The notes under the pieces: model-generated
The model's database searches: none
What the model saw: only the letters and a program-made list of their open reading frames with translations
What the model was told of the DNA's origin: nothing
Translations under genes and position numbers: made by a program
In this document: positions 1 to 7,667 of the stretch, piece by piece
Numbering within the stretch: position 1 is the stretch's first letter
Layout: each line of letters begins with the position of its first letter
Source: an uncultured Stomatobaculum sp.
GTDB lineage: Bacteria; Bacillota; Clostridia; Lachnospirales; Lachnospiraceae
Assembly (NCBI GenBank): GCA_938010625.1
Contig: CALLVJ010000361.1
Span: 1 to 20,994, forward strand
Direction of reading: 5' to 3'
DNA: 20,994 nucleotides

Positions 1-1
1 C

Positions 2-202
2 ATGGAAGATATCAGCGGAGACTATACTGTCTATCCGGAAGATCACAGGGTCAGCGAGACAGAGGGAGATGTGCGTCTTCGCGGACAGGATGGAAGAGTC
101 TATCTCGCAACCTGGCAGCGCGACGACTATGCCTATTCGCTGAGCCTCGCGCAGGGGATGGAAGAAGCAAAGGTCATGGAGGTTATTGCAGAGATTCAAT
201 GA
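2..202 (+). CDS. C-terminal part of a DUF4367-like protein (5' end outside window)
   Basis: The frame is open from the left edge to a TGA at 200-202, so this is probably the tail of a longer protein and the first visible ATG need not be its start. The 66 visible residues include a Trp-x(5)-Tyr-x-Tyr-S-L-S pattern followed by an amphipathic MEEAKVMEVIAEIQ end. This resembles the C-terminal end of DUF4367 domains, which are often found in anti-sigma or envelope-associated lipoproteins of Firmicutes. No membrane segment is visible in this part. The stop overlaps the next gene's start as ATGA, so translation of the two is probably coupled. The family assignment rests on a short stretch and is tentative. 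Confidence 0.45.
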   Translation: MEDISGDYTVYPEDHRVSETEGDVRLRGQDGRVYLATWQRDDYAYSLSLAQGMEEAKVMEVIAEIQ

Positions 203-642
203 GCAAACAGAAATTAGAAGAAAATCGGGAGCTGATTGTCAACAACCGCTTTGCGCTGCACAACCATGTGGTGCTCACGGATTTAGAAGAAGAGAGCGCA
301 GAGGGGTACCTGGATGTTGAGGACGATGTGACCAATGCTTATGGCATGGTGCACGGCGGTGCCTTCTATGCGCTCGCAGATGTGATTGCCGGCATGACGG
401 CGCGCGGCAGCGGTCATGCGTATGTGACGCAGACGGCGGACTTGCATTATCTCTCGTCAACGGAAGAGAAGCGCATTTATGGCAGGAGCCAGGTGCTGCG
501 GCGCGGCAGCAAGACTGCCGTGATTTCAGCGGAGGTGACCGATTCCAGAGGGAAAAAGTTATTTCTTGCGACCTTTACCTTTTACTGTGTGGATGGCCGC
601 GTTGCTGTGAAGAGAGAGGAGAATGAGCGTGCCGACTCATAA
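199..642 (+). CDS. PaaI-family hot-dog fold acyl-CoA thioesterase
   Basis: This 147-residue protein has the length and core motif of PaaI/YbgC-type thioesterases. Asn46, then YGMVHGGA with His52-Gly53-Gly54 and Asp61 in the following helix, form the usual active-site pattern of hot-dog enzymes that hydrolyse acyl-CoA thioesters. The rest alternates as beta strands, as expected (VTQTADLHYLSS, AVISAEVTD, LFLATFTFYCV). No signal peptide is present, so it should be cytosolic. Its ATG overlaps the upstream stop and has no strong Shine-Dalgarno sequence, which suggests translational coupling. Its end overlaps the following pyrophosphatase gene by 20 bases. The acyl substrate cannot be read from the sequence. 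Confidence 0.85.
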   Translation: MSKQKLEENRELIVNNRFALHNHVVLTDLEEESAEGYLDVEDDVTNAYGMVHGGAFYALADVIAGMTARGSGHAYVTQTADLHYLSSTEEKRIYGRSQVLRRGSKTAVISAEVTDSRGKKLFLATFTFYCVDGRVAVKREENERADS

Positions 643-2293
643 CCGGAGAAAGAAAATCAACATTGTAGGGCACAAGAATCCTGACACCGATTCGATCTGC
701 TCGGCGCTCGCCTACTGCTGGCTAAAGCGCAACATTGATCCGAAAGGTGAATATGAGGCGCGCCGCGCGGGCAATGTGAACCGCGAGTCACAGTTCGTAC
801 TCGACTATTGGAAGATGAAGGCGCCGCGGCTCATTACAAGTGTGAGCCCGCAGATGAAGGACATCGACTTTCGCATTCAGCCCGGCATTGACGGGGAGAT
901 GAGCCTCCGCGAGGTCTGGAAGAAGATGCGAGAGGAGGACATTGAGACGCTCTGCATCACAACGCCGGAGCAGGAGCTGCAGGGATTGGTCTCAGTTACG
1001 GACATCACAAATACCAACATGAACCTTCTGGACAACGGGATTCTCGCAACGGCAAAGACGCCCTACCGGAATCTGATCTCAACGCTCGACGCGGAGATGA
1101 TTTCCGGCGACCCGGAGGCGCGCATTGAGAAGGGGCACATCTTCATCGGCACGAGTCCGGAAGTCATTGAGGAGTTTGTGAGCGCGGGCGATATTGTTTT
1201 GGTCTCAAATCGCTATGAAGCGCAGATCTGTGCGATTGAATGCGGCGCCTCCTGTATTGTGGTCTGCTGCGGCGCGCTCGCTGGCAAAACCATTCTGAAT
1301 CGCGCCAAGGAGAAAAACTGCACAGTCCTCGCAAGCCCCTATGACACTTATGCAGCAGCGCGGCTCATCAGCACGGCAATTCCGGTGCGCCATATCATGC
1401 AGCGGGAAAATCTGCTGCAGTTTGGCCTGAATACTTATGTGGAGGATGCAAAAAAAATTATGGCCTCTGTCCGCCACCGCTATTTTCCAATTCTCGACTC
1501 TGACGGCAAGTATGTCGGCGTTGTGAGCCGCAGAAATCTGTTAAACCTGCATCCGAAACGGGTGATTCTGGTGGATCACAATGAGTTTACGCAGACAGTG
1601 GACGGTATGGAGCAGGCAGAGATTTTGGAGATTATTGACCATCACAGAATCGGCAATCTGGAGACTGGCGGGCCAGCTTACTTCCGGAACGAGCCGGTTG
1701 GCTGCACGAATACGATACTTTATTCGATGATGCGGGAGCAGGATGTTACGCCGCCGCGCGAAATCGCAGGACTTATGCTCTCGGCAATTCTATCGGACAC
1801 CTTGATGTTCCGCTCGCCGACCTGCACGCCGCGGGATCGCACAGCGGCTGAGGCGCTCGCAAAAATTGCCGAGGTCGATATTGAGACCTACGCAAACCAG
1901 ATGTTTGAGGCCGGCGAGGATCTGACTGGCCGGAGTGCAGAGGATATCTTCTTTGCGGACTTCAAAGTATTCACCTTTGGCGACATTCGCTTCGGCGTGA
2001 GCCAGAGCACCTTCATGACGGAAAAGAATCGGAAGGCAGCCGAGGAACTGGTGAAACCCTTCCTCGAGAGCGCGGCAAACCGCGCGGGCGTGGATACGGT
2101 CTACTATATGGCGACCGATACGCCGTCGGAGAGCACGGAGCTCTTCTGGTATGGAAATATGGCAGAAGAGTATGCGCAGCGCGCGTTCCGCTGCAAGCCG
2201 GAAAAAGAGGGCTATTTCTATCTACCGGGCGTCGTGAGCCGGAAAAAGCAAATGATACCGCCGCTTCGCATGGCGATGCAGGCGGAGGCGTGA
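623..2293 (+). CDS. ppaC: Manganese-dependent inorganic pyrophosphatase, family II, with CBS-DRTGG-CBS regulatory insert
   Basis: This is a DHH-family PPase (556 aa) that hydrolyses pyrophosphate to phosphate in the cytosol. Metal-site motifs are present: GHKNPDTDS at 16-24, VDHN at 317-320, DHH at 339-341 and SDT at 391-393. The C-terminal DHHA2 domain carries the substrate-binding SRKKQ at 539-543. Between the N-terminal DHH part and the rest lies an insert of roughly 250 residues: a first CBS motif (about 70-135), a DRTGG domain (about 145-245) and a second CBS motif (about 253-310). This architecture is known from clostridial CBS-PPases, where adenine nucleotides control activity and the DRTGG form can bind diadenosine polyphosphates. 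The start at 623 follows an AGAGAGGAG ribosome binding site inside the end of the thioesterase gene. All catalytic motifs look intact. Confidence 0.93.
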   Translation: MSVPTHNRRKKINIVGHKNPDTDSICSALAYCWLKRNIDPKGEYEARRAGNVNRESQFVLDYWKMKAPRLITSVSPQMKDIDFRIQPGIDGEMSLREVWKKMREEDIETLCITTPEQELQGLVSVTDITNTNMNLLDNGILATAKTPYRNLISTLDAEMISGDPEARIEKGHIFIGTSPEVIEEFVSAGDIVLVSNRYEAQICAIECGASCIVVCCGALAGKTILNRAKEKNCTVLASPYDTYAAARLISTAIPVRHIMQRENLLQFGLNTYVEDAKKIMASVRHRYFPILDSDGKYVGVVSRRNLLNLHPKRVILVDHNEFTQTVDGMEQAEILEIIDHHRIGNLETGGPAYFRNEPVGCTNTILYSMMREQDVTPPREIAGLMLSAILSDTLMFRSPTCTPRDRTAAEALAKIAEVDIETYANQMFEAGEDLTGRSAEDIFFADFKVFTFGDIRFGVSQSTFMTEKNRKAAEELVKPFLESAANRAGVDTVYYMATDTPSESTELFWYGNMAEEYAQRAFRCKPEKEGYFYLPGVVSRKKQMIPPLRMAMQAEA

Positions 2294-2304
2294 GAGGAGG
2301 CAGT

Positions 2305-2877
2305 ATGAAACGAGTGAGCGCTCTGCTCGCACAGGGCTTGGAAGAAGTGGAATGCCTGATGGTAGCCGATCTGCTCCGACGGGCAGAGGTACAGGTGACG
2401 CTGGTTTCCGTGAGCGGAGAGCGCGTTGTGACGGGCTCTCACGGCATTGCGATTGTGACGGACCGCCTGATTGAGGAGATGGATTTCTCGACAGAAGACG
2501 TGATCTTCTTGCCGGGCGGGGTATCGGGGGTGACCAATCTGATTCAGCATCCCCTCGTGGGGCGCGCGTTGCGCGCGCAGGCGGAGCAGGCAAAAGAGCT
2601 CGCAGCGATCTGCGCAGCGCCGAGCATACTCGGGAAGATGGGACTTTTTGCCAACCGCCGTTTTACCTGTTACCCGGGCTGGGAAAAAGGCATTGACGGC
2701 GTTAACGGCGCCGAGTGGACGGGCGCTGCAGTGGAGCAGAGCGAGGGGCTCACGACAGGGCGAGGTCTTGGCACGGCAATGGACTTTGGTCTCGCACTGG
2801 TCGCAAAGCTCTGCGGCAGTGAGACAGCGGAAAAAATCAAACGAGGCATTCAGCATCCGGCGACCCTCTATGACTGA
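2305..2877 (+). CDS. DJ-1/PfpI (ThiJ/YajL) family protein
   Basis: This 190-residue protein matches the DJ-1/YajL subgroup of the class I glutamine amidotransferase-like fold. It has LAQGLEEVE near the N-terminus with the conserved Glu (14 or 16), the FLPGG turn at 68-72, and the nucleophile elbow AAICAAP with Cys103. A His follows the end of the core (GIQHPATLYD). Members are small cytosolic proteins linked to oxidative or glycation stress protection; exact chemistry differs between members and is debated. The ATG at 2305 is preferred over a GTG at 2290 because GAGAGGAGG lies just upstream and the protein then begins with the family-typical strand MKRVSALLA. It follows the pyrophosphatase stop by only 11 bases. 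Confidence 0.9.
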   Translation: MKRVSALLAQGLEEVECLMVADLLRRAEVQVTLVSVSGERVVTGSHGIAIVTDRLIEEMDFSTEDVIFLPGGVSGVTNLIQHPLVGRALRAQAEQAKELAAICAAPSILGKMGLFANRRFTCYPGWEKGIDGVNGAEWTGAAVEQSEGLTTGRGLGTAMDFGLALVAKLCGSETAEKIKRGIQHPATLYD

Positions 2878-2888
2878 GTGACAGCGCA

Positions 2889-3374
2889 ATGAGGCAGTTT
2901 TTTCAGCGCCACCCAGCGCTCTGTGAGTTCCTGCTCTTTAACCTGCTCTCGAATGCTTCGACACTGGTCAATTTTCTGGTGACGTATCTCGGCACTGGTC
3001 TTTTGTTTCGCAGGTTCCGAGAGATTCCCTTTTCCTTTCTGATTTTTCAGTACCGGAATGTTCAGGAGGATTTGGGGCTCGCGGGCTTCTTGAGCTTTCT
3101 GCTTGCGACAGCGCTCGCGCAGACTGTCAATTTCTTTGTGCAGCGAAACCTGGTATTCCACTCATCGGCAGCGGCGGGAACGGCAGCACTGCGCTTTGTG
3201 CTGCTTGCCGTCTTATTGGTACTGCTCTCGGCAGCACTGCCGGCCTATACCTTGCCGCGCTTCGGGGTATTGGTCTCGACCGCATTCAATATCGTCATGC
3301 AGGTTGCCATCAGTTTTCCGGCGATGAAATTCTGGATTATGCCGCAGCGCAGTCAGGAGACAGGAGAAAGATGA
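2889..3374 (+). CDS. GtrA-like four-helix membrane protein
   Basis: This 161-residue protein is mostly hydrophobic, with about four membrane segments (roughly residues 10-38, 60-86, 98-120 and 126-150). The stretch TALAQTVNFFVQRNLVFHS after the second segment resembles the GtrA-family signature of an Asn-Phe pair followed by an Arg and Val-Phe. GtrA-like proteins are thought to help move polyprenyl-phosphate-linked sugars across the membrane for wall or teichoic acid glycosylation. The ribosome binding site is weak, so translation may depend on the DJ-1 gene 11 bases upstream. Its stop overlaps the next ATG (ATGA), coupling it to the beta-glucosidase. The family call is by pattern only. Confidence 0.65.
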   Translation: MRQFFQRHPALCEFLLFNLLSNASTLVNFLVTYLGTGLLFRRFREIPFSFLIFQYRNVQEDLGLAGFLSFLLATALAQTVNFFVQRNLVFHSSAAAGTAALRFVLLAVLLVLLSAALPAYTLPRFGVLVSTAFNIVMQVAISFPAMKFWIMPQRSQETGER

Positions 3375-5821
3375 AACAGAAACAGACAAAGACAGAGACG
3401 CTTACAAAGCGCCTCAGGCAGCTGACCTTGCTCGAAAAGGCGGCGTTGTTATCCGGCGGCGGCGCGTGGAAGAGCCGGGCACTCCCCAGCCGGGGATTGC
3501 CGGCTCTTTTCTTTTCCGACGGGCCGCATGGAATTCGGAGACAGGAGGGCGTCGGCGATCACCTTGGACTGAATGCCTCGCGGCCCGCGACTTGTTTTCC
3601 GACCGCGGCAACTCTTGCAAACAGCTGGGACACAGCGCTTGTGGAAACAGTGGGACAGGCGCTCGGCGGAGAGGCGCATGCTGCGGGCGTGGATGTGCTG
3701 TTGGGACCTGGCCTCAATATCAAGCGAAGTCCGCTCTGCGGGCGGAATTTTGAATACTTTTCGGAGGATCCGTATCTCTCTGGCAAGCTCGCAGCCGCCT
3801 GTGTGCGCGGCATCCAGCGCGGCGGTGCGCTCGCCTGCGTAAAGCACTACGCGGTGAATTCCCAGGAATTTCAGCGCATGCTGTTGGATGCAGTTGTGGA
3901 TGAGAGAGCGCTCAGGGAAATTTATCTGACCGGTTTTGAAATTGCCGTGCAGGAGGGAAAACCAGGTGCAGTGATGACCAGCTATAACCAGGTCAACGGC
4001 CTGCAGTCAAATGAGAATCCCCATTTAATGCTGGATATCCTCCGGCAGGCTTGGGGCTATGACGGCATGGTGGTCACGGACTGGGGCGGGTCGGACGACC
4101 ATATCCGGGGCATTCAGTGCCGCACCACGCTGGAGATGCCGGATCCGGGTCTCCATGCGGCACGGGAAATTGTCCGTGCGGTGAAGCGGGGAGAGCTGCG
4201 CGAGGCAGAAATTGACAGTTGTCTCAAGGATTACGTGACGACCATGCTGCGCGCGAGAGAAGTAGCAAAGGCGGCAGAGCCGGCCCATCCCATAGCGAAT
4301 CATGCGCTCGCGCGCCGCGCTGCGCGGGAGAGCGCTGTCCTCTTAAAAAACGACGGGATTTTGCCGCTTTCCGGCAGAGAGACAATCGCACTGATCGGGG
4401 ATTTTTCGCGAAAGCCGCGCTACCAGGGAGCTGGTTCTTCCCTGGTGAACAGCAGGCGGGTTGAGACACTTGCCGGACAGCTGTCTGCGCGTCTTGGCAA
4501 AAAACTCATCGGCACTGCAAGCGGCTATGCCCGGCACGGCAGCGACACAAGGCGTCAGGCAGCGCGGCGTCTTCAAAAGGCGTTGAAATTGGCGCGCTGT
4601 GCGGACTGTGTGATTTTCTGCGGCGGGCTCGACGAGATGGCAGAGACCGAGGGCCTCGACCGGAAGACCCTGGCGCTCCCGGCGGCACAGCGCAGCGCTC
4701 TTCGCGCGATTGCAGCTGTGAATCCCAACATCATCCTCGTGCTGAGCGCAGGCTCAGTCGTGGATCTCGCACCTGCCAGCACCGCAAGAGCCATTCTGCA
4801 CGGCTATCTGGGCGGCGAGGCGGGAGCTGGCGCCATGGCAGAGCTTTTGTACGGAGATTACAGTCCGTCAGGGAAGCTCGCAGAGAGCTATCCCTGTGCA
4901 CTCGAGGACACACCCGCCTACCCATACTGGAAACTGCGAGGCAACTGTGCCGAGTATCGCGAGAGCATTTATGTGGGCTACCGCTACTATGATAAGGCAC
5001 AGATTCCGCTCCGCTATCCCTTTGGTTTTGGCCTCTCATATGCGCGCTTTGCCTACCGGAATCTGAAAATCACGGAGGATGGCGTCCGCTTTCGGCTTCA
5101 AAATACCGGCAGCCAGCCGGGCGCGGAGATTGCAGAGCTCTATATCAGCGCCGCAGAGAGCGAAACCTTTCGCCCGGAAAAAGAATTGAAGGGCTTTGCG
5201 AAGGTTTTTTTGGCGGCAGGGGAGGAGCGGGAAGTTTTTATTCCCTTTGACAACAAGAGTTTTCGGGTCTTTGACAGCGCGGCCGGACGCTTTATTGAAG
5301 AGCGCGGGCGCTATCGGATTCTGATCGGCGCAAGCGCGGCTGATATCCGTCTGAATGGCGAATTCGTGCGGACAGGAGAGCGCCTCTTGCGGCCCGACGA
5401 AAAAAAACGCCTGCCTCACTATTTCAGCGGGGCGGCGCAACAGGTCGGAAAGGCGGAATTTGAGCGTCTGCTTGGCAGAAAACTCGTGCGGCATCCGCTT
5501 GCCGGAGAACTGCTCCGCGGCGACGCAGTGCATGAGCTCAGGCGCTCCCGCGGTCTTCTCGCGCGGATGTTATACCGGCGGCTCCGGCATGCGCTGAACA
5601 GAAGTGCGGCGCGCCGGGAACCGAATCTGAATCTGATTTTTGCTTATCACATGCCCTTCCGCGCCTTTGCGAAGTTCGGAAGCGGAAAAATTTCCCCCGG
5701 TATGACAGAGGGACTGCTCATGATGTTAAACGGGCATCTCTTCGGAGGCTTTCGGAAATTTGTCATGGAAAGCATAAAAAACCGCCGGGAGAACCGGCGG
5801 AATGAAAGAGCGCTGCGTTAA
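3371..5821 (+). CDS. Glycoside hydrolase family 3 beta-glucosidase
   Basis: This 816-residue enzyme should release terminal beta-linked sugars. The N-terminal GH3 barrel (about 15-300) shows FFSDGPHGIR, GRNFEYFSEDP at 124-134, KHY at 158-160 and MTSYNQVNG at 202-210. The nucleophile Asp237 lies in VVTDWGG. The second GH3 domain (about 320-555) contains the ETEGLDR stretch near 425 and ends with YPFGFGLSY. A fibronectin-III-like domain follows (about 565-660). The last 140 residues form an extension with FERLLGR and a MPFRAFAKF segment, which I recall from clostridial GH3 enzymes. There is no signal peptide, so it likely acts on imported oligosaccharides in the cytosol. It overlaps the GtrA-like gene by four bases and its 3' end overlaps the opposing DUF1445 frame. 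Confidence 0.93.
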   Translation: MKQKQTKTETLTKRLRQLTLLEKAALLSGGGAWKSRALPSRGLPALFFSDGPHGIRRQEGVGDHLGLNASRPATCFPTAATLANSWDTALVETVGQALGGEAHAAGVDVLLGPGLNIKRSPLCGRNFEYFSEDPYLSGKLAAACVRGIQRGGALACVKHYAVNSQEFQRMLLDAVVDERALREIYLTGFEIAVQEGKPGAVMTSYNQVNGLQSNENPHLMLDILRQAWGYDGMVVTDWGGSDDHIRGIQCRTTLEMPDPGLHAAREIVRAVKRGELREAEIDSCLKDYVTTMLRAREVAKAAEPAHPIANHALARRAARESAVLLKNDGILPLSGRETIALIGDFSRKPRYQGAGSSLVNSRRVETLAGQLSARLGKKLIGTASGYARHGSDTRRQAARRLQKALKLARCADCVIFCGGLDEMAETEGLDRKTLALPAAQRSALRAIAAVNPNIILVLSAGSVVDLAPASTARAILHGYLGGEAGAGAMAELLYGDYSPSGKLAESYPCALEDTPAYPYWKLRGNCAEYRESIYVGYRYYDKAQIPLRYPFGFGLSYARFAYRNLKITEDGVRFRLQNTGSQPGAEIAELYISAAESETFRPEKELKGFAKVFLAAGEEREVFIPFDNKSFRVFDSAAGRFIEERGRYRILIGASAADIRLNGEFVRTGERLLRPDEKKRLPHYFSGAAQQVGKAEFERLLGRKLVRHPLAGELLRGDAVHELRRSRGLLARMLYRRLRHALNRSAARREPNLNLIFAYHMPFRAFAKFGSGKISPGMTEGLLMMLNGHLFGGFRKFVMESIKNRRENRRNERALR

Positions 5822-6686
5822 TTTGACGCGCGCTTTTCAAACTTTTTTTCATATCCAAATACATATCGAATGCGCTTTGCATTTCTTTTTGAAATAATTC
5901 CGGGAGCGCATCATTCCGAATATCGGAAATCAGCGGAAATCCTGGGACATTGGTGATTGCGAGCGGCAGTTTTGCAAAGCGGAGTGCCGCTTGTACAGTT
6001 GCAGAAGAAGACCAGAAGACTGGCGTCTCATCGCCTCGAATGCTGACAGCTTCGCCGAAGTCGGGTTTGCAGAGATCGGCAATGCCGATCTCTGCGGGGG
6101 CGCCGATTTGAATTGGCGCGCCGTGTACCAGTTCCATGTGCTCGGTCAGTTGGTAGGCTTTTTTTGCCTGTTCCTGCGTCATGGGGCGCATTGAGACCAG
6201 AACGGGACCGCGGAAAGAACCTGCCGGACAGGTGCGGAGTTTGGTCTGGTAAATCGGCATGGCGCGCTGCTCTTCCACATGGCGTACGGGAACGCCATTG
6301 GCGAGGAGGGTTCCATCAAAGGAGGCCGAGCAGCCGAGCAGGAAACCAACGGAGCCCAAGTTCCAGAGCGCCTTAATTTCGCAGACATCCTCCGAGACCT
6401 CACCATTCAAAAAGATGCGGTAGCGCGGAAAGTCTGTGCAGATATTCGAGCCGGGCGCGAGGAAGGAAGAGAGCGGTTTTTCTCGTATTACCTCGAGCAC
6501 AGGGCAGACCTCCGGATTCCAGGAAGCAAAGCGGAGGAAATCGTCGGCGTAGCTGGCCGGAAGAACCAGCAGACTTGCCTTCACATAGTCCGGGCAGAGC
6601 GCGGAGGTCGCGGTGGTCAGCTTGCTATCTCTGGCGAGCGCGCGGACTTCCCTCGGTGTCAGCTTCTTATCGTCTTCTGTATACAT
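5763..6686 (-). CDS. DUF1445 putative hydro-lyase / D-glutamate cyclase family protein (YcsI-like), possible 3' frameshift
   Basis: This protein belongs to the DUF1445 family, seen from the N-terminal LTPREVRALARD, CPDYVKASLLVLP, NLGSVGFLLGCSASFD (109-124) and the late ITNVPGFPLISDIRND (244-259, in place of the more usual APGxMFVTD). The family has been grouped with D-glutamate cyclases, which interconvert D-glutamate and 5-oxo-D-proline. That fits its place as last gene of a 5-oxoprolinase operon, 36 bases after pxpC, but its activity here is unproven. An AAAGGA ribosome binding site precedes the ATG. As read, the protein has 307 residues and the last 25 or so are encoded across the operon's terminator hairpin. 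Skipping one base of the A7 run at 5843-5849 would instead end it as MKKV plus TGA at 5837-5839 (282 aa), a more credible end. Confidence 0.8.
   Translation of the reverse strand: MYTEDDKKLTPREVRALARDSKLTTATSALCPDYVKASLLVLPASYADDFLRFASWNPEVCPVLEVIREKPLSSFLAPGSNICTDFPRYRIFLNGEVSEDVCEIKALWNLGSVGFLLGCSASFDGTLLANGVPVRHVEEQRAMPIYQTKLRTCPAGSFRGPVLVSMRPMTQEQAKKAYQLTEHMELVHGAPIQIGAPAEIGIADLCKPDFGEAVSIRGDETPVFWSSSATVQAALRFAKLPLAITNVPGFPLISDIRNDALPELFQKEMQSAFDMYLDMKKSLKSARQINAALFHSAGSPGGFLCFP
5776..5800 (-). terminator. Rho-independent terminator for the pyroglutamate operon
   Basis: Read on the minus strand, CCGCCGG and CCGGCGG (positions 5782-5800) form a perfect 7-bp GC stem with a 5-base loop, followed at once by six T residues (5776-5781). 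This is a classic intrinsic terminator. It lies inside the last codons of the plus-strand GH3 gene. It also lies inside the annotated DUF1445 frame, upstream of that frame's TGA. Confidence 0.8.
5809..5849 (+). terminator. Probable rho-independent terminator for the GH3 operon
   Basis: On the plus strand, AGCGCTGCGT (5809-5818) pairs with ACGCGCGCT (5826-5834) with one bulged base and a 7-base loop. It is followed by TTT, CAAAC and a run of seven T residues (5843-5849). The GH3 stop codon lies in the loop. The T7 run is also the A7 run near the 3' end of the minus-strand DUF1445 gene. Confidence 0.55.
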
Positions 6687-6722
6687 GAAATGGTTTCCTT
6701 TTCTGGTTTTTAGAATAGCGTC

Positions 6723-7667
6723 TCAGCGCCCGAAGGCGTAGGCAAAAACGCGGAGGGCATCCCGCTCGGCGCGTTTTGCCTCCTGCGCGGCGACAATCGA
6801 GACCTTGGCAAAGCGAACCCGGTCATTTGCCTTTAACTGCGCGAGCAGGCGGAAGTCTGCGCTGATCACAGTCGCAATCTTGGTATAACCACCGGTGGTC
6901 TGACGATCTGCGAGCATGATAATGGGGGTTCCGGCTGCAGGCACTTGAATCGCCCCAAAGGCAATGCCATCGGAGATGATGTCGGCGCTACTCTTGTGGA
7001 CAATCGCAGCGCCGTTTAGGCGGCAGCCCATGCGGTCAAATTCCGGTGTCACCGTGTAAGTCTCGCTTAAGAAGGTCTGCAGGCCTTCTTCACTGAACGC
7101 GTCGTCCTGGGGACCAAGGAGCACGCGGAGTGTATAGACATCCCGCGGCACGAACTCCGGCGTGAAACGGCGCGCATCGAGATTCGGAATGGTCGCCGCA
7201 GGGGCGCGGAAGCGGAGTTCATCCCCTTTCTCCAGTTTGCGGCCGGAGAAGCCGCCGAGCTTTGCCTTTAAGTAGGTCGAACGACTGCCCATGACAAGCG
7301 GAATGTCGAGACCGCCGTGAAAAGCGAGGTAGGCGCGGCAGCCGGTTCGCGGTGCGGTAAAACGGAGGGTCTGACCTGCCTTGACTGCATAGGCAGCATA
7401 GGGGACAAGCGGCTGACCGTCAAGAGTTGCGCCGAGGTCACCGCCACTCAGCGCAATTACATTGTCCGCCGTGAATTTGAGGGTGGGGCCAAGCAGCGTG
7501 CACTCAAGCACAGCTTCGTTTTCCGGATTGTCACAGAGTATATTCGCGAGCCGCATGGCGCGCGGATCCATGACACCGGATACCGGGACGCCAAAGGCCT
7601 GGTAGCCGCTGCGCCCCAGATCCTGCACTGTTGTCAGTGCGCCGGGAGTCATCACCTGAATGCTCAT
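6723..7667 (-). CDS. pxpC: 5-oxoprolinase subunit PxpC (KipA-like, AHS2 / carboxyltransferase domain)
   Basis: This 314-residue protein is a full AHS2-domain protein. It starts with the family signature of Thr-Val-Gln-Asp-Leu-Gly-Arg (13-19), then YQAFGVPVSGVMDPRAMRLAN. Later it has FHGGLDIPLVMGSRSTYLKAKLGG and the near C-terminal IIMLADRQTTGGYTKIATV. In Escherichia coli PxpA, PxpB and PxpC together cleave 5-oxoproline to glutamate with ATP. In Bacillus the homologue KipA was first described as the antagonist of KipI. The start overlaps the end of pxpB by four bases (ATGA on the minus strand), as is usual for this pair, indicating coupled synthesis of complex partners. Cytosolic, no signal peptide. 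Confidence 0.94.
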   Translation of the reverse strand: MSIQVMTPGALTTVQDLGRSGYQAFGVPVSGVMDPRAMRLANILCDNPENEAVLECTLLGPTLKFTADNVIALSGGDLGATLDGQPLVPYAAYAVKAGQTLRFTAPRTGCRAYLAFHGGLDIPLVMGSRSTYLKAKLGGFSGRKLEKGDELRFRAPAATIPNLDARRFTPEFVPRDVYTLRVLLGPQDDAFSEEGLQTFLSETYTVTPEFDRMGCRLNGAAIVHKSSADIISDGIAFGAIQVPAAGTPIIMLADRQTTGGYTKIATVISADFRLLAQLKANDRVRFAKVSIVAAQEAKRAERDALRVFAYAFGR

